This document shows, piece by piece, positions 35,145 through 44,715 of a stretch of 64,000 nt of DNA (position 1 is the first letter of the stretch; every line of letters begins with the position of its first letter). Made by a program: the position numbers and the translations under genes. Under the pieces are notes generated by a model that saw only the letters and a list, made by a program, of their open reading frames with translations, was not told where the DNA came from and made no database searches. Origin of the DNA: Emcibacter sp. Its GTDB lineage: Bacteria > Pseudomonadota > Alphaproteobacteria > Sphingomonadales > Emcibacteraceae. The stretch covers positions 1,846,001 to 1,910,000 of the forward strand of contig NZ_OY776217.1 in assembly GCF_963675455.1 (NCBI RefSeq), read 5' to 3'.

Positions 35145-36371
35145 ATGTTGTATCAGATGTACGAGTTCCAACACACATTGTTCGCGCCTGCGAGATATAT
35201 GGTTGATCTGACGCAGCAGAGTCTTGAAAATCCCATGAATCCCCTTTCATATATGCCGGGCGCCAAACAGATCGTCGCAGCCTGCGATGTGATGGAACTT
35301 CTGACCCGCCGTTACGGCAAACCGAAATTCGGTCTGGACACCACTCTGATCGACGAGATTCCCATCGAAGTGATCGAGCATGATGTGATGCGCAAGACAT
35401 TCTGCCATCTGAAGCATTTTGAGCGATCTGCGGATGTCAACAACGATCCCCGTCTGCTGATTGTGGCTCCCCTTTCCGGGCATTATGCTACTCTTCTCAG
35501 GGGGACAGTTGAGGCCATGCTGCCGGATCATGATGTCTATATCACCGACTGGCAGGACAGCCGGAACATTGCCCTTTATGAGGGCTCTTTTGATCTGGAT
35601 GACTATATCGATTATGTGATCGAGTTCCTGGAGTTTCTGGGGCCAAATACACATGTGCTGGCGGTTTGCCAGCCTTCGGTGCCTGTACTGGCGGCGGCCG
35701 CCATTATGTCGGCGGAGGATAATCCCTGTGTGCCGGCAAGCATGACCCTGATGGGTGGCCCGATTGATACCCGCAAAAGTCCGACTGTGGTCAATGAGCT
35801 CAGCTACAAACGATCAATGGACTGGTTCGAACGCCATGCGATTCACACCGTACCCTGGCCAAATATCGGCACGATGCGCAAGGTTTATCCGGGGTTTCTG
35901 CAGCTCTCAGCCTTTATGAATATGAACCTGGAAGACCATATCGGTGCACACCGCAAGATGTTTGACCACCTTGTGGAAGGTGATGATGAAAGTGCCGACA
36001 AGACCAGGATGTTTTACGAGGAATATCTGGCAGTGATGGATCTGCCGGCGGAATTCTATCTGCAGACCATTCGCGAGGTCTTTAAAAGACATTCCCTGCC
36101 CAGAGGAAAATTGGTTTCCCGCGGGCGCCCGGTCAAGTGTGAAGCGATCACCAAGACCGCTCTTATGACGGTTGAGGGTGAACTGGATGATATCTCGGGT
36201 ATCGGTCAGACGAAAGCCGCCCAGAATATCTGTACCGGCCTGCCCAAAGAAATGAAGCAGCATTATGAACAGAAATCTGTCGGTCATTACGGCATCTTTA
36301 ACGGCCGTAAATGGAAAAACCACATTGCACCAAAAGTAAAAGAGTTTATCCTTAAGCATAATCAGGACTAG
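35145..36371 (+). CDS. phaZ: Intracellular polyhydroxyalkanoate depolymerase
   Basis: 408 residues with no signal peptide. It starts MLYQMYEFQHTLFAPARYM, the typical PhaZ opening. It contains VYITDWQDSRNIALYEGSFD and LAVCQPSVPVLAAAA, where a Cys takes the place of the lipase-box Ser as in PhaZ of Cupriavidus type. It degrades stored PHB granules. Divergent from bdhA, which handles the released 3-hydroxybutyrate. Confidence 0.93.
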   Translation: MLYQMYEFQHTLFAPARYMVDLTQQSLENPMNPLSYMPGAKQIVAACDVMELLTRRYGKPKFGLDTTLIDEIPIEVIEHDVMRKTFCHLKHFERSADVNNDPRLLIVAPLSGHYATLLRGTVEAMLPDHDVYITDWQDSRNIALYEGSFDLDDYIDYVIEFLEFLGPNTHVLAVCQPSVPVLAAAAIMSAEDNPCVPASMTLMGGPIDTRKSPTVVNELSYKRSMDWFERHAIHTVPWPNIGTMRKVYPGFLQLSAFMNMNLEDHIGAHRKMFDHLVEGDDESADKTRMFYEEYLAVMDLPAEFYLQTIREVFKRHSLPRGKLVSRGRPVKCEAITKTALMTVEGELDDISGIGQTKAAQNICTGLPKEMKQHYEQKSVGHYGIFNGRKWKNHIAPKVKEFILKHNQD

Positions 36372-36403
36372 AGGAAACCCCGTAAAAGGGGGTCTAGTCT
36401 TTA
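36366..36403 (+). terminator. Probable terminator after phaZ
   Basis: Stem of GACTAG...ACCCC pairing with GGGGT CTAGTC, with a short bulge on one side, followed by TTTAT. It includes the phaZ stop codon. Confidence 0.5.
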
Positions 36404-36418
36404 TACAAGGGGATAGGA

Positions 36419-36931
36419 ATGAAAGCTCTTTCGGTAATGGCGGCAACCGCCATATCTTTAATCTGTACAGGCGTTTCTTCAGTGCAGGCGTCTGATCTGA
36501 CTTTGCAGCAGAAAATTGAAAAATGCAGGACTATCACCGGAGATATGGACCGGCTGACCTGTTATGACGTGATCGGGGTGTCTGACCCATCCGAAACGGC
36601 ACCCGCACAGGCGGCACCTGCCGCAGTTGCTCCGCAGGTAAGTTCCCGGGAGCAGAATTTCGGTGTCGAGCGCGTCGAAAAATCCGAAGCAGAGCAGACA
36701 CAGTCGGATATTCAGTCCATCTCCTCCAAAGTAGTAAAGGTTGCCTGGTCCCCCAATAAACAATTTGCGGTCTATCTCGAGAACGGCCAGATCTGGATGC
36801 AGAAAGATTCCCAGCGTGTCCGCTTCCCGGACGGGGAATTTAGTGTCGAGATCAAGAAAGCGGCTATGGGTTCCTACAAGATGCTTATTCCGGGAAAGAC
36901 CTCATTCGTCAGGGTGGTCCGTTACAAATAA
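36419..36931 (+). CDS. Small secreted protein, unknown function
   Basis: 170 residues. A cleavable signal peptide (residues 1-24, ending VQA-SD) is followed by IEKCRTITGDMDRLTCYDVIG, a short Cys-pair motif seen in many secreted proteobacterial proteins, including some linked to type VI secretion. A Pro/Ala linker leads to a C-terminal beta-rich domain (IWMQKDSQRVRFPDGEFSVEI). No secretion genes are nearby, so the name should stay neutral. It precedes the DUF1579-like gene by 21 bases. Confidence 0.75.
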   Translation: MKALSVMAATAISLICTGVSSVQASDLTLQQKIEKCRTITGDMDRLTCYDVIGVSDPSETAPAQAAPAAVAPQVSSREQNFGVERVEKSEAEQTQSDIQSISSKVVKVAWSPNKQFAVYLENGQIWMQKDSQRVRFPDGEFSVEIKKAAMGSYKMLIPGKTSFVRVVRYK

Positions 36932-36952
36932 CACCTTTGTTTTGGGAGAAAT

Positions 36953-37489
36953 ATGATGTGGGTAAAATCTGTATTTGCGATTATACTGCCGGTGATATTT
37001 TTTTTCTCCTCGCAAGCCCTTCTGGCACAGGAGGCCCAGGCCTACTGCGCCTCTGAAGAATACCGGCGACTGGATTTCTGGGTCGGCACCTGGAAGGTGA
37101 GCTGGGGCTCCGGCGATCAGGCCGGGGAGGGCACCAATGTCATCAGCCGTTCCCTGGACAATTGTGTCATTCAGGAGCAGTTCGATGGCGGGGTGATATC
37201 CGGCCAGCATTTTAAAGGCATGAGTATCTCCATCTTTGACAGCCGGGAACAGCAATGGCGTCAGACCTGGATGGATAACCAGGGCGGATTTTTTGATTTT
37301 TACGGCCAGGACCTGGGTGATGAATTTGTTTTCCAGACCAGGCAGTCCGTCAAGAAACCCGGTGTACTTCTGCGGATGTTGTTTACGGATATTAAAAAAG
37401 ACTCACTGACCTGGCGCTGGCAGAAAAGCGAGGATCTGGGAAATGAATGGAAAGATCTCTGGGTCATCAGCTACAAACGGATCAAATAG
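36953..37489 (+). CDS. DUF1579-like secreted protein
   Basis: 178 residues with a signal peptide (about 1-27). The mature part has EEYRRLDFWVGTWKVSW, then RQTWMDNQGGFFDFYG, matching a lipocalin-like family around DUF1579 in which an LDFWVGxW motif is conserved. Function unknown. Likely in one operon with the gene before it. Confidence 0.75.
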   Translation: MMWVKSVFAIILPVIFFFSSQALLAQEAQAYCASEEYRRLDFWVGTWKVSWGSGDQAGEGTNVISRSLDNCVIQEQFDGGVISGQHFKGMSISIFDSREQQWRQTWMDNQGGFFDFYGQDLGDEFVFQTRQSVKKPGVLLRMLFTDIKKDSLTWRWQKSEDLGNEWKDLWVISYKRIK

Positions 37490-37512
37490 ATTTGGCCTGG
37501 ATAACACGAGGT

Positions 37513-38148
37513 CTATTTGAGGAAGTTTTTCACCAGAGGCTCCGCTTCGCCCAGTACCTTTTGCAGGGAGGTTCGACCCATCAGTCTCGAAAAATAGGCC
37601 TTGATCGCCGGGTATTTTGAGAAGGGGTGCACCCGTTGCCCGTAAAACAGGGCTGGCGCAGCCGCACAGTCGGCGATGCTGAATTCTTCCCCGTTGGTCC
37701 AGCTATGATTGCTGAGGTCGTCATTCAGTCTGTCATACATGATATTCAGAGTTTCCCGTTCCCTGACCATCAGGCAGGGGTCCTGCCGGTCTTTTGGTTT
37801 CATGTTTTCAAACAGTAAATTCACCACCGGATTGTTGAGATAGAGATCATACATTCTGTCTTTCAGGCGGGCCTGCCGGGACATTTCAGAATCCCTCGGA
37901 AGCAGGGTCGCGCCGGTCAAGTAATTCATATCCAGATATTCAATGATAATGCTCGACTCGGGAATGGCGCGGTTCTGTTCGGTGATCAGAAGCGGGATTT
38001 TTCCCAGCGGATTAATCTTCAGATAAGACTGTTTTGCAGCCTTGTTTCTGAGGTCAACGATAAAAGGTTCAAAACTTAACCCTTTCTCATAAAAGGCAAT
38101 TAGAACCTTCTGGGAATAGGTCGACAGGGGATTGTAATATAGTTTCAC
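37513..38148 (-). CDS. Glutathione S-transferase family protein
   Basis: 211 residues from GTG 38148, chosen because AGGAG lies 7 bases upstream and the GST fold begins at once with VKLYYNPLSTYSQKVLIAFYEKGL. An open frame continues 45 codons upstream but is not protein-like. The thioredoxin-fold part has NPLGKIPLLI and ESSIIIEYLD, the glutathione-binding Glu-Ser motif. The C-terminal helical domain follows. Substrate unknown. Confidence 0.9.
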   Translation of the reverse strand: MKLYYNPLSTYSQKVLIAFYEKGLSFEPFIVDLRNKAAKQSYLKINPLGKIPLLITEQNRAIPESSIIIEYLDMNYLTGATLLPRDSEMSRQARLKDRMYDLYLNNPVVNLLFENMKPKDRQDPCLMVRERETLNIMYDRLNDDLSNHSWTNGEEFSIADCAAAPALFYGQRVHPFSKYPAIKAYFSRLMGRTSLQKVLGEAEPLVKNFLK

Positions 38149-38460
38149 GACGGAGCTCCTGCTGAGAAAATGGTGCATTTGCCGCCCGAACTGACATGGC
38201 GCATCTGGTAAGGGTAGTATAGCATAAAAGCCCGTTTTCCGCAGAAAGCTAGGGATTTTAGCTTGAGTCCCGTTTTGGGACAAATTTTGACGACACTGTA
38301 AAGTTTTTCATAATATTAACCATAAATTATATTAGGACTCTTTTTGAAATTGATCTAAGATGCTGATAACTAATAAAAACGGGAAACTGGCCCGGGATTT
38401 GCAAAAGTACAAATCGTTAACAGAATAATTAAAATTATAATTAGTTCATAGGGAACGAAA
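38149..38460. other. AT-rich intergenic region
   Basis: 312 bases between the divergent GST and Sel1 genes. It is AT-rich in its right half and should hold both promoters. One small hairpin, GTCCC-GTTTT-GGGAC, is at 38267-38281. No coding frame of note. The ribosome site of the Sel1 gene (AGGGAAC) closes it. Confidence 0.5.
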
Positions 38461-38820
38461 ATGTCTAAGAAAATTCTTTTGTCCGTGTCACTGCTGATGT
38501 GCAGTGTTTTTGTTTCAGCGCCGCTTTCTGCAGCAACCCGCAGCAATGTCCCCATGGAGATGGCCCGTGCTGCTGATCCGGCTGACGAAGTGCGCTGTCT
38601 GGAGGCCTTTATCAATTCAGAATTTGATATGGCCCATTCTGTGTGCCTTCCTCTGGCCCAGAGCGGCCTGCGGGATGCCCAGCTTGTGACCGGTCTGATG
38701 TATGCCCTCGGGGAAGGGGTGGAGCAAAATCGCCGTCTGGCCAAATGGTGGCTGAGTGAAGCCGTGCGCAACGGCAGCGAAGAAGCCGAAAGCGCCCTGG
38801 CCCAGTTTGAACTGGAATAG
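38461..38820 (+). CDS. Secreted Sel1-like repeat protein
   Basis: 119 residues. A signal peptide of about 24 residues is followed by roughly two Sel1-type helical repeats (GLRDAQLVTGLMYALGEGV followed by NRRLAKWWLSEAVRNGSEEA). Two cysteines lie in the first repeat. Sel1 repeats mediate protein contacts; the protein is periplasmic. It is 107 bases upstream of the exported methyltransferase-like gene. Confidence 0.8.
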   Translation: MSKKILLSVSLLMCSVFVSAPLSAATRSNVPMEMARAADPADEVRCLEAFINSEFDMAHSVCLPLAQSGLRDAQLVTGLMYALGEGVEQNRRLAKWWLSEAVRNGSEEAESALAQFELE

Positions 38821-38927
38821 GATATCGGAACGGCAGTTCATTTGCCTCGATATTATCTGTTGCTGAATAGCGGGTTTTCTCCGCCGGATACTCAAAGATA
38901 GAATGATCTTGAAAAGGGGAGGGCAAA

Positions 38928-39698
38928 ATGAAGTCTAGTCGGACAATTTATAAAATCCTGATTTTGTCGGTAATGGTGATGCTGTTGCCGGCATTTTTAT
39001 ATGCGGCGGACCTTAAATGTGACGTGATCAGCTGTGCTGTCGAAAATACCCAGCGCAGTGAAGATGACCGCCAGCGGGATATCAATCGTAAGCCCGCGCA
39101 GATTATTTCCTTTTTCGGCATCACGCCGGGTATGACGGTTCTGGATATGTTTGCCGGTGGTGGATATTACACGGAAATCCTGTCCGGTGTAGTGGGACCA
39201 GAGGGCAAGGTTATCGCCCAGAATAACGCAGGTTATATCGCCTATACCAAGGATGAGCTGGGGCAGAAACTGGCGGTTCCGGGCCGCATGTCCAATGTGG
39301 TGCCGCTGAATGTGGAAGTGGCTGACCTGGATCTCAAGGACAACAGCCTGGATGCGGTGTTTCTGATTCTCAGTTTCCATGATTTCTACCATGTAGCGGA
39401 AAACTGGCCGGCCATCGATTCAAAGATGCTTCTGGCCAAGTTTAAAAAGGCCCTCAAGCCCGGCGGCGTGCTGGCGGTGGTTGACCATGTGGCGCCGGCG
39501 GGTACACCGTCCACCAGCGGCGATACGCTGCACCGGATTGACCCGGCCATTGCCATGCGTGAAATCACGGCTGCGGGTTTTACTTTCGACGGTGAATCTG
39601 ATATCCTCCGGAACCCTGACGATAATGGGACCAAACCCATGTGGGATGAAACTATCCGCGGCAGGACGGACAGGTTTGTGTACCGGTTTGTCAAATAA
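38928..39698 (+). CDS. Methyltransferase-fold protein with signal peptide
   Basis: 256 residues. Residues 1-26 form a signal peptide (ILSVMVMLLPAFLYA-AD). The mature part has a Rossmann methyltransferase core: TVLDMFAGGGYYTEIL (SAM loop), DLKDNSLDAVFLILSFHDFYH, and LKPGGVLAVVDH. Similar exported proteins are known in Caulobacter-like bacteria, but S-adenosylmethionine is not expected in the periplasm, so the enzyme activity there is doubtful. It may bind another ligand. Confidence 0.82.
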   Translation: MKSSRTIYKILILSVMVMLLPAFLYAADLKCDVISCAVENTQRSEDDRQRDINRKPAQIISFFGITPGMTVLDMFAGGGYYTEILSGVVGPEGKVIAQNNAGYIAYTKDELGQKLAVPGRMSNVVPLNVEVADLDLKDNSLDAVFLILSFHDFYHVAENWPAIDSKMLLAKFKKALKPGGVLAVVDHVAPAGTPSTSGDTLHRIDPAIAMREITAAGFTFDGESDILRNPDDNGTKPMWDETIRGRTDRFVYRFVK

Positions 39699-39766
39699 CA
39701 AACTGACATCCGGGAGGGGACGGGGCGGAGCCTGAACAAGGCCCCGCCCCGAGCTATATGGGGTAA

Positions 39767-40738
39767 CTAAAGTTCAAACTCCGTCCATAGCGGATAATGG
39801 TCTGACACCCGGTAGGAAATGGCATTCCGGTCCAGGTCCTTGTTCTGGTAGCTGAAAGGCACAAAATCCACATACCCGCCGGTTTTGTAGGTCATATGCA
39901 GTTTCTGTTTGTTGCCGGTGGTGAACCAGGCAACCTGATCATAGAATTTTTCATTCTGCGGTTCGTCAGGATCGGCGAAAATGGATTTCGGCACATGCAT
40001 CAGTTCATCAGGGACGGTCAGGCCGGTGGAGGTGAAGGCCTGCCACAGTTTGTCGCCGGCCCGGTCGATATTGAAATCGCCCAGAACAATCAGATTATGG
40101 TGCCAGCGGTTGGTCCGGTTGGCCCAGTCCTTCATCCATTTTGCGATACCCCTGAGTTCCGGAACCCGGTCATCGGCATTGTCGCCGTAATCCACATGCA
40201 GGGTGACCAGGATAAAGGTTTCGCTGCCGGCCCGGAAGCTGACCGCATAGGGAGTACGGGCAAACTGCCGCTTTAGCGCGTCCGGGGCGATATTTTCTTC
40301 TTCCTGCCAGTCTTCCGGTATTACAAGTTCGGCGGCGAGGCCGGAAGGCGTGACCCGTCTGGTATCATAGATAAACCCAAGCCGTTCGTTGTTGCCCGCA
40401 TCGCCGAGGGTAATATCGGTCATCAGAAAGCCCCAGTCCGGACCAAGCGCCTTCATCATGGTGCGCAAGGCCCTGAGGTCGCCCTTGATTTCCTGGACGG
40501 CGATGACATCAAAGCGGGAGATGATTTCAGTAATGATGCTGAGGCCCCAGTAATCCCGTTTCGGGCTGTCATTGTCCCCGGCCAGCCATTTGCGGGTAAG
40601 TGAGCTGAACGCCCGGATGTTCCAGGTGGCGATGAGCAGGTTCTGCTCCATCTTTTTGGGTGGAATCTGTTGCCCCAGATAAGCGGCGAGCTCGTCCAGG
40701 CCTTCTTCAACTTCATCCGGGATCTGATCAAACGGCAT
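39767..40738 (-). CDS. Endonuclease/exonuclease/phosphatase family protein
   Basis: 323 residues from ATG 40738 with a GGGGGAC ribosome site. The EEP motifs are present: LLIATWNIRAFSSL, VIAVQEIKGDLRALR (catalytic Glu), LGDFNIDRAGDKLW, and SDHYPLWTEF (catalytic Asp-His). No signal peptide, so cytoplasmic. Substrate may be DNA, RNA or a phosphoester. The open frame upstream of the chosen start (to 40897) overlaps prfC and is not protein-like. Confidence 0.88.
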   Translation of the reverse strand: MPFDQIPDEVEEGLDELAAYLGQQIPPKKMEQNLLIATWNIRAFSSLTRKWLAGDNDSPKRDYWGLSIITEIISRFDVIAVQEIKGDLRALRTMMKALGPDWGFLMTDITLGDAGNNERLGFIYDTRRVTPSGLAAELVIPEDWQEEENIAPDALKRQFARTPYAVSFRAGSETFILVTLHVDYGDNADDRVPELRGIAKWMKDWANRTNRWHHNLIVLGDFNIDRAGDKLWQAFTSTGLTVPDELMHVPKSIFADPDEPQNEKFYDQVAWFTTGNKQKLHMTYKTGGYVDFVPFSYQNKDLDRNAISYRVSDHYPLWTEFEL

Positions 40739-40890
40739 CTTGTCCCCCCTGGGATTTGAATTCCGGTATTTGCACGCGATCACTGCAAGCCGAAGTATAG
40801 CATGTTTTGGCGGAAAAATATTTTCTTCTGTACTTATGGGGGGCAAATCCCTAAATTCCGGCCCGTACAGAGATGAAATTGTAAAGACCC

Positions 40891-42483
40891 ATGACAACCC
40901 TTGAAAATGAAGTAAACCGGCGGCGCACCTTCGCCATTATCTCCCACCCTGATGCGGGGAAGACCACGCTTACTGAAAAGCTGCTGCTGTTCGGCGGTGC
41001 CATTCAGATGGCCGGTGAGGTGAAGGCGCGTGGGGACCGCCGGCGGGCCCGGTCCGACTGGATGAAGGTGGAGCAGGAGCGGGGTATTTCCGTGGCCTCT
41101 TCCGTCATGTCTTTTGAATATTCCGGGCATATGTTCAACCTGCTGGACACGCCCGGGCATGAAGACTTCTCGGAAGATACCTACCGGGTGCTGACCGCCG
41201 TTGACAGCGCCATCATGGTGCTGGACGGCGCCAAGGGCATCGAGGGACAGACCCGCAAGCTGTTCGAGGTTTGCCGTCTGCGCGATATGCCGGTGACGAC
41301 GTTCATCAACAAACTGGACCGGGAAAGCCTCGATCCGTTTGAGCTTCTCGATCTGATCGAACAGGAACTGGCCCTGGATGTGACCCCGGCGACCTGGCCG
41401 ATCGGCATGGGCCGGGATTTCAAAGGCTGTTATGACCTGATCAACGACAAGCTGATCCTGATCGAAAAAAACAAGGGTGACAAGCCGGACGAGGGCATTG
41501 TCTGCGAGGGCATCAACGATCCCAAACTGGCCGATTATATCCCCGACTATCAGCTGGAAAAACTGCGAGAAGATATCGAGATGGTGCGCGAACTTTGCCC
41601 GCCCTTTGACGAGCAGGCCTATCTGGACGGCACTCTGACGCCGGTTTATTTCGGTTCCGCCATCAATAACTTCGGGGTGCGTGAGCTTCTGGAAGGGATC
41701 GGTGAACGCGCGCCCCGGCCGGGTGTCTATAACACGGTGGAAAAGGGCGGCATTGACCCGCTTGATCCCAGGGTCACGGGGTTCGTTTTCAAGATCCAGG
41801 CCAACATGGACCCCAAACACCGGGACCGCATTGCCTTTTTCCGGCTGGTCAGCGGTAAATTCAAGCGCGGTATGAAGCTGAAACATTCCCGCACCGGCAA
41901 GATCGTCAACCTGCATAACCCGGTGTTGTTCCTGGCCCAGGACCGGGAACTGGCCGAAGAAGCCTGGCCCGGTGACATCATCGGCATTCCCAACCACGGT
42001 AACCTGCGCATCGGCGACGGCCTGACCGAGGGCGATCCCCTGAGCTTTACCGGGATCCCGAGCTTTGCCCCGGAATATATCCAGACCGTGCGGCCGGAAG
42101 ATCCTATGAAGGCCAAGCATCTGGCCCGTGCCCTGCAGCAGCTGGCGGAAGAGGGCGCCGCCCGGGTGTTCAAGCCGACCCTCGGTTCCGAATGGTATGT
42201 GGGCGTTGTCGGCATGTTGCAATTCGAGGTGATGGCTGATCGCATTCGCACCGAATATGATGTGCCCTGCCGGTTTGAAACCACCTCGCTCTATACCGCG
42301 GTGTGGGTGGAAAGCGACGACCGGCACAAGCTCAAGCAGTTCATCGACGCCAACCGGGCCAACATGGCCGAGGACCATAACGGTTCGCCGGTGTTCCTGG
42401 CCCGCAATGCCTGGCGCCTGGACAAGGCGAAAGAGGACTATCCCGACATCCGCTTCCTGAAGACCAAGGAACAGACGGCTTAA
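40891..42483 (+). CDS. prfC: Peptide chain release factor 3
   Basis: 530 residues. P-loop ISHPDAGKTTLTEKLLLFGG, then SDWMKVEQERGISVASSVMSF, LLDTPGHEDFSEDTYRVL, and NKLDRESLDPFELL. The C-terminal domain ends LARNAWRLDKAKEDYPDI. RF3 is a GTPase that removes RF1/RF2 from the ribosome. Divergent from the EEP gene with about 150 bases between. Confidence 0.97.
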   Translation: MTTLENEVNRRRTFAIISHPDAGKTTLTEKLLLFGGAIQMAGEVKARGDRRRARSDWMKVEQERGISVASSVMSFEYSGHMFNLLDTPGHEDFSEDTYRVLTAVDSAIMVLDGAKGIEGQTRKLFEVCRLRDMPVTTFINKLDRESLDPFELLDLIEQELALDVTPATWPIGMGRDFKGCYDLINDKLILIEKNKGDKPDEGIVCEGINDPKLADYIPDYQLEKLREDIEMVRELCPPFDEQAYLDGTLTPVYFGSAINNFGVRELLEGIGERAPRPGVYNTVEKGGIDPLDPRVTGFVFKIQANMDPKHRDRIAFFRLVSGKFKRGMKLKHSRTGKIVNLHNPVLFLAQDRELAEEAWPGDIIGIPNHGNLRIGDGLTEGDPLSFTGIPSFAPEYIQTVRPEDPMKAKHLARALQQLAEEGAARVFKPTLGSEWYVGVVGMLQFEVMADRIRTEYDVPCRFETTSLYTAVWVESDDRHKLKQFIDANRANMAEDHNGSPVFLARNAWRLDKAKEDYPDIRFLKTKEQTA

Positions 42484-42539
42484 TTGCCGCCCCCGGGCTT
42501 TTGTGGCATATTGGCACCTTTAAAAAGGGGAGCAAATAA

Positions 42540-43544
42540 ATGGAACAGGGTAGCAATCCGGCTGAGATGGTTTTGCAGATGGCCTCCGGCCTGTGGATGT
42601 CGCGCGCGGTCTGGGCGGTCGCCCATTTCAAGATTGCCGATCATGTGCCGGAAGAGGGAATTACAGTTGAAGAGCTGGCGGATAAAACCGGCCTGTTGCC
42701 GGACCGTCTGCTCAGGTTAATGCGGATCATGGCGGCCTTCGGGGTCTTTCGGGTCCTGCCGACGGGCAAATTTGCCTCCACGGAAACCTCCGCCTGCCTG
42801 ACCAGCGACGGCCCGCAATCGCTGCGCGCCTTTGTGGATTCCGTCTTCGGCCTGGAACATTATGACGCCTTTGGCCGGATTGATGCAGCTTTGACGGCGC
42901 CGACCAGCGGCTTTATGGCCCATTACGATCAGCCGGCCTTCGAATTTTACGGCGAAAACCCGGAGCGAGGGGCCTTGTTCGCCCAGGCCATGAGCGATTT
43001 TACCGGCCCCATTGATGCGGCGGTGGCGGCCTATGATTTTCCGCCCTTCAACAAGCTGGTAGATATCGGCGGTAGCCACGGCACGCTGCTGTCCCGCATT
43101 CTGGAGCGCTATCCGGACCGGGAAGGGGTTATTTTCGACCTTCCGGAGGTGGCGGAACGGGCGTCGGAAACTTTCGGTCATACCGACAGGATCAAGGCCC
43201 AGGGCGGTGATTTTTTCCAGGAGGTGCCGGTCGGCGGCGATCTTTATCTGCTGAAATTCATTCTCCATGACTGGACCGACGAACAGAATGTGAAAATCCT
43301 GAAGAATATCCGCGCCGCCATGGCGCCGGGCGGCCGGCTCTGCATCATGGAGATGGTGCTGCCGGACGATCATTCGCCCCATGTGGGCTGGCTACTGGAT
43401 TTCAATATGATGGCGGTGACTGGCGGGCGGGAACGCACTCGTTGCGAATATGAAACCCTTCTTGCAGAAGCCGGGTTCACCTTGACCAAGGCAACGCCTG
43501 CGCCGCCGAACATGACCATCCTTGAGGCCGTGCCCGTGGGGTAA
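42540..43544 (+). CDS. SAM-dependent O-methyltransferase (plant-OMT type)
   Basis: 334 residues. The N-terminal dimerisation domain (KIADHVPEEGITVEELADKT, GLLPDRLLRLMRIMAAFGVF) is followed by the methyltransferase core: LVDIGGSHGTLLSRILERYP, DLPEVAERA, and HDWTDEQNVKILKNIRAAM. The layout is that of hydroxyneurosporene/acetylserotonin-type O-methyltransferases. Substrate unknown; no pigment genes nearby. A truncated paralogue lies directly downstream. Confidence 0.88.
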   Translation: MEQGSNPAEMVLQMASGLWMSRAVWAVAHFKIADHVPEEGITVEELADKTGLLPDRLLRLMRIMAAFGVFRVLPTGKFASTETSACLTSDGPQSLRAFVDSVFGLEHYDAFGRIDAALTAPTSGFMAHYDQPAFEFYGENPERGALFAQAMSDFTGPIDAAVAAYDFPPFNKLVDIGGSHGTLLSRILERYPDREGVIFDLPEVAERASETFGHTDRIKAQGGDFFQEVPVGGDLYLLKFILHDWTDEQNVKILKNIRAAMAPGGRLCIMEMVLPDDHSPHVGWLLDFNMMAVTGGRERTRCEYETLLAEAGFTLTKATPAPPNMTILEAVPVG

Positions 43545-43566
43545 TCTTTTTATCTTCCCGACGGTA

Positions 43567-43944
43567 CAGGGGGGCGGACACGAACGGCTCAGCGGCATCG
43601 GCGGGAATTTCTTTGAGGAAGTGCCGGCGGACGGCGACCTTTATCTGCTGAAACTGATCCTGCATGACTGGAACGATGACCAGTGCATCGAGATCCTGAA
43701 AAATATCCGCACCGCGATCAGGCCGGACGGGACCCTGTGCATCATCGAGATTCTGGTGCCCGATGACTTTACACCGCACGGCGGCTGGATGGCGGACCTC
43801 AACATGATGGCCCTGACCGGCGGCCGGGAACGCAGCCGGAAGGAATATGAGGGCTTGCTGGAAAAAGGCGGTTTCCGTCTGACTAAAACCATGGAGCTTC
43901 CACCTACCTCTATGAATATCCTGGAGGCAGTTCCTATATCCTGA
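43567..43944 (+). pseudogene. Truncated paralogue of the O-methyltransferase (C-terminal third only)
   Basis: From about 43597 the frame encodes NFFEEVPADGDLYLLKLILH, then DWNDDQCIEILKNIR and MALTGGRERSRKEYEGLLEKGGF, aligning with the last 115 residues of the preceding gene at clear but incomplete identity. The N-terminal dimerisation domain and the SAM loop are missing, so it cannot be an active enzyme. It follows the complete copy directly, which fits a tandem duplication in which the second copy lost its front. The frame is still open, so the loss may be recent. Confidence 0.75.
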
Positions 43945-43969
43945 GATCATGCGTCAGGGGCCTTGCGTT

Positions 43970-44578
43970 CTATTTTGCCACTTTGACCTTGCCGGCGGTG
44001 CCGCTTTCGCCGGGGAAATCTTTGAACAGGGCCTCGACCAGATAAGGCATCATTTCATTCAGGGTGCTGTTCTTCCGGCGCAAAGAGGCTGTGCCTTCAT
44101 AGACGCGCATCCCGTCGCTGACCCGGTCGATTTCCAGCCGCAGCCGGAACACACTGTCCGTTTCCGTCTTTTTGCGGTCGCCCAGGTTCACATTGATGCC
44201 CACATCGGTAAAGGTGCCGCGGCTGCCGCCGCCCACCGTGACATGGCCGCTGACCGGTTTGAGTTCCTCTTCAATGCGGTTCAGGTGATTGACACTGTAA
44301 TGAACATAGGCGACCAGGTCGCTTTTGCTGGTCGCGGGCGGCAGGTAACCCACTTCGGTGAGCTTCTGGCCGATCCTGTCCGCATAAGTACTGAACTCCA
44401 GGCTGTCCTGCAGGGCCGGGTCCCGGGCCATGATGGTCAGGGTTTCTCCGTGCGGCGGCGGGAGCTGGTGAAAACGGCTGACATGGGGGCTTATGGTGGC
44501 GCCGCTGCAGCCGGAGAATAACAGAGCCAGAAACAGGGGAACAATCACAGGAAAGGGACGCGGGAGACATACTGTCAT
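43970..44578 (-). CDS. DUF4136 lipoprotein (copy 1)
   Basis: 202 residues from ATG 44578, which places a lipoprotein signal peptide (LFLALLFSGC) at the start. The mature part begins VSRFHQLPPPHGETLTI and ends NEMMPYLVEALFKDFPGESG, the DUF4136 pattern. The fold is periplasmic or outer-membrane attached; role unknown. A related copy is at 45336 with the same layout. Confidence 0.85.
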   Translation of the reverse strand: MTVCLPRPFPVIVPLFLALLFSGCSGATISPHVSRFHQLPPPHGETLTIMARDPALQDSLEFSTYADRIGQKLTEVGYLPPATSKSDLVAYVHYSVNHLNRIEEELKPVSGHVTVGGGSRGTFTDVGINVNLGDRKKTETDSVFRLRLEIDRVSDGMRVYEGTASLRRKNSTLNEMMPYLVEALFKDFPGESGTAGKVKVAK

Positions 44579-44715
44579 AAAAAATCCTTGGTAAAATTCC
44601 GGGCACAGAAGGGAAACATCAACAGAGCCTATCCCCGATTGCCTGAACATGCCATGAACAATTATGTGATCGGTGCGGGGCGGGAAGACCGCGACCGGCC
44701 TTCCCGAAAATAAAT

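Noticed and set aside
40834..42378. 514-codon frame antisense to prfC
   Set aside because: prfC is certain and the antisense protein has no recognisable motif or ribosome site.
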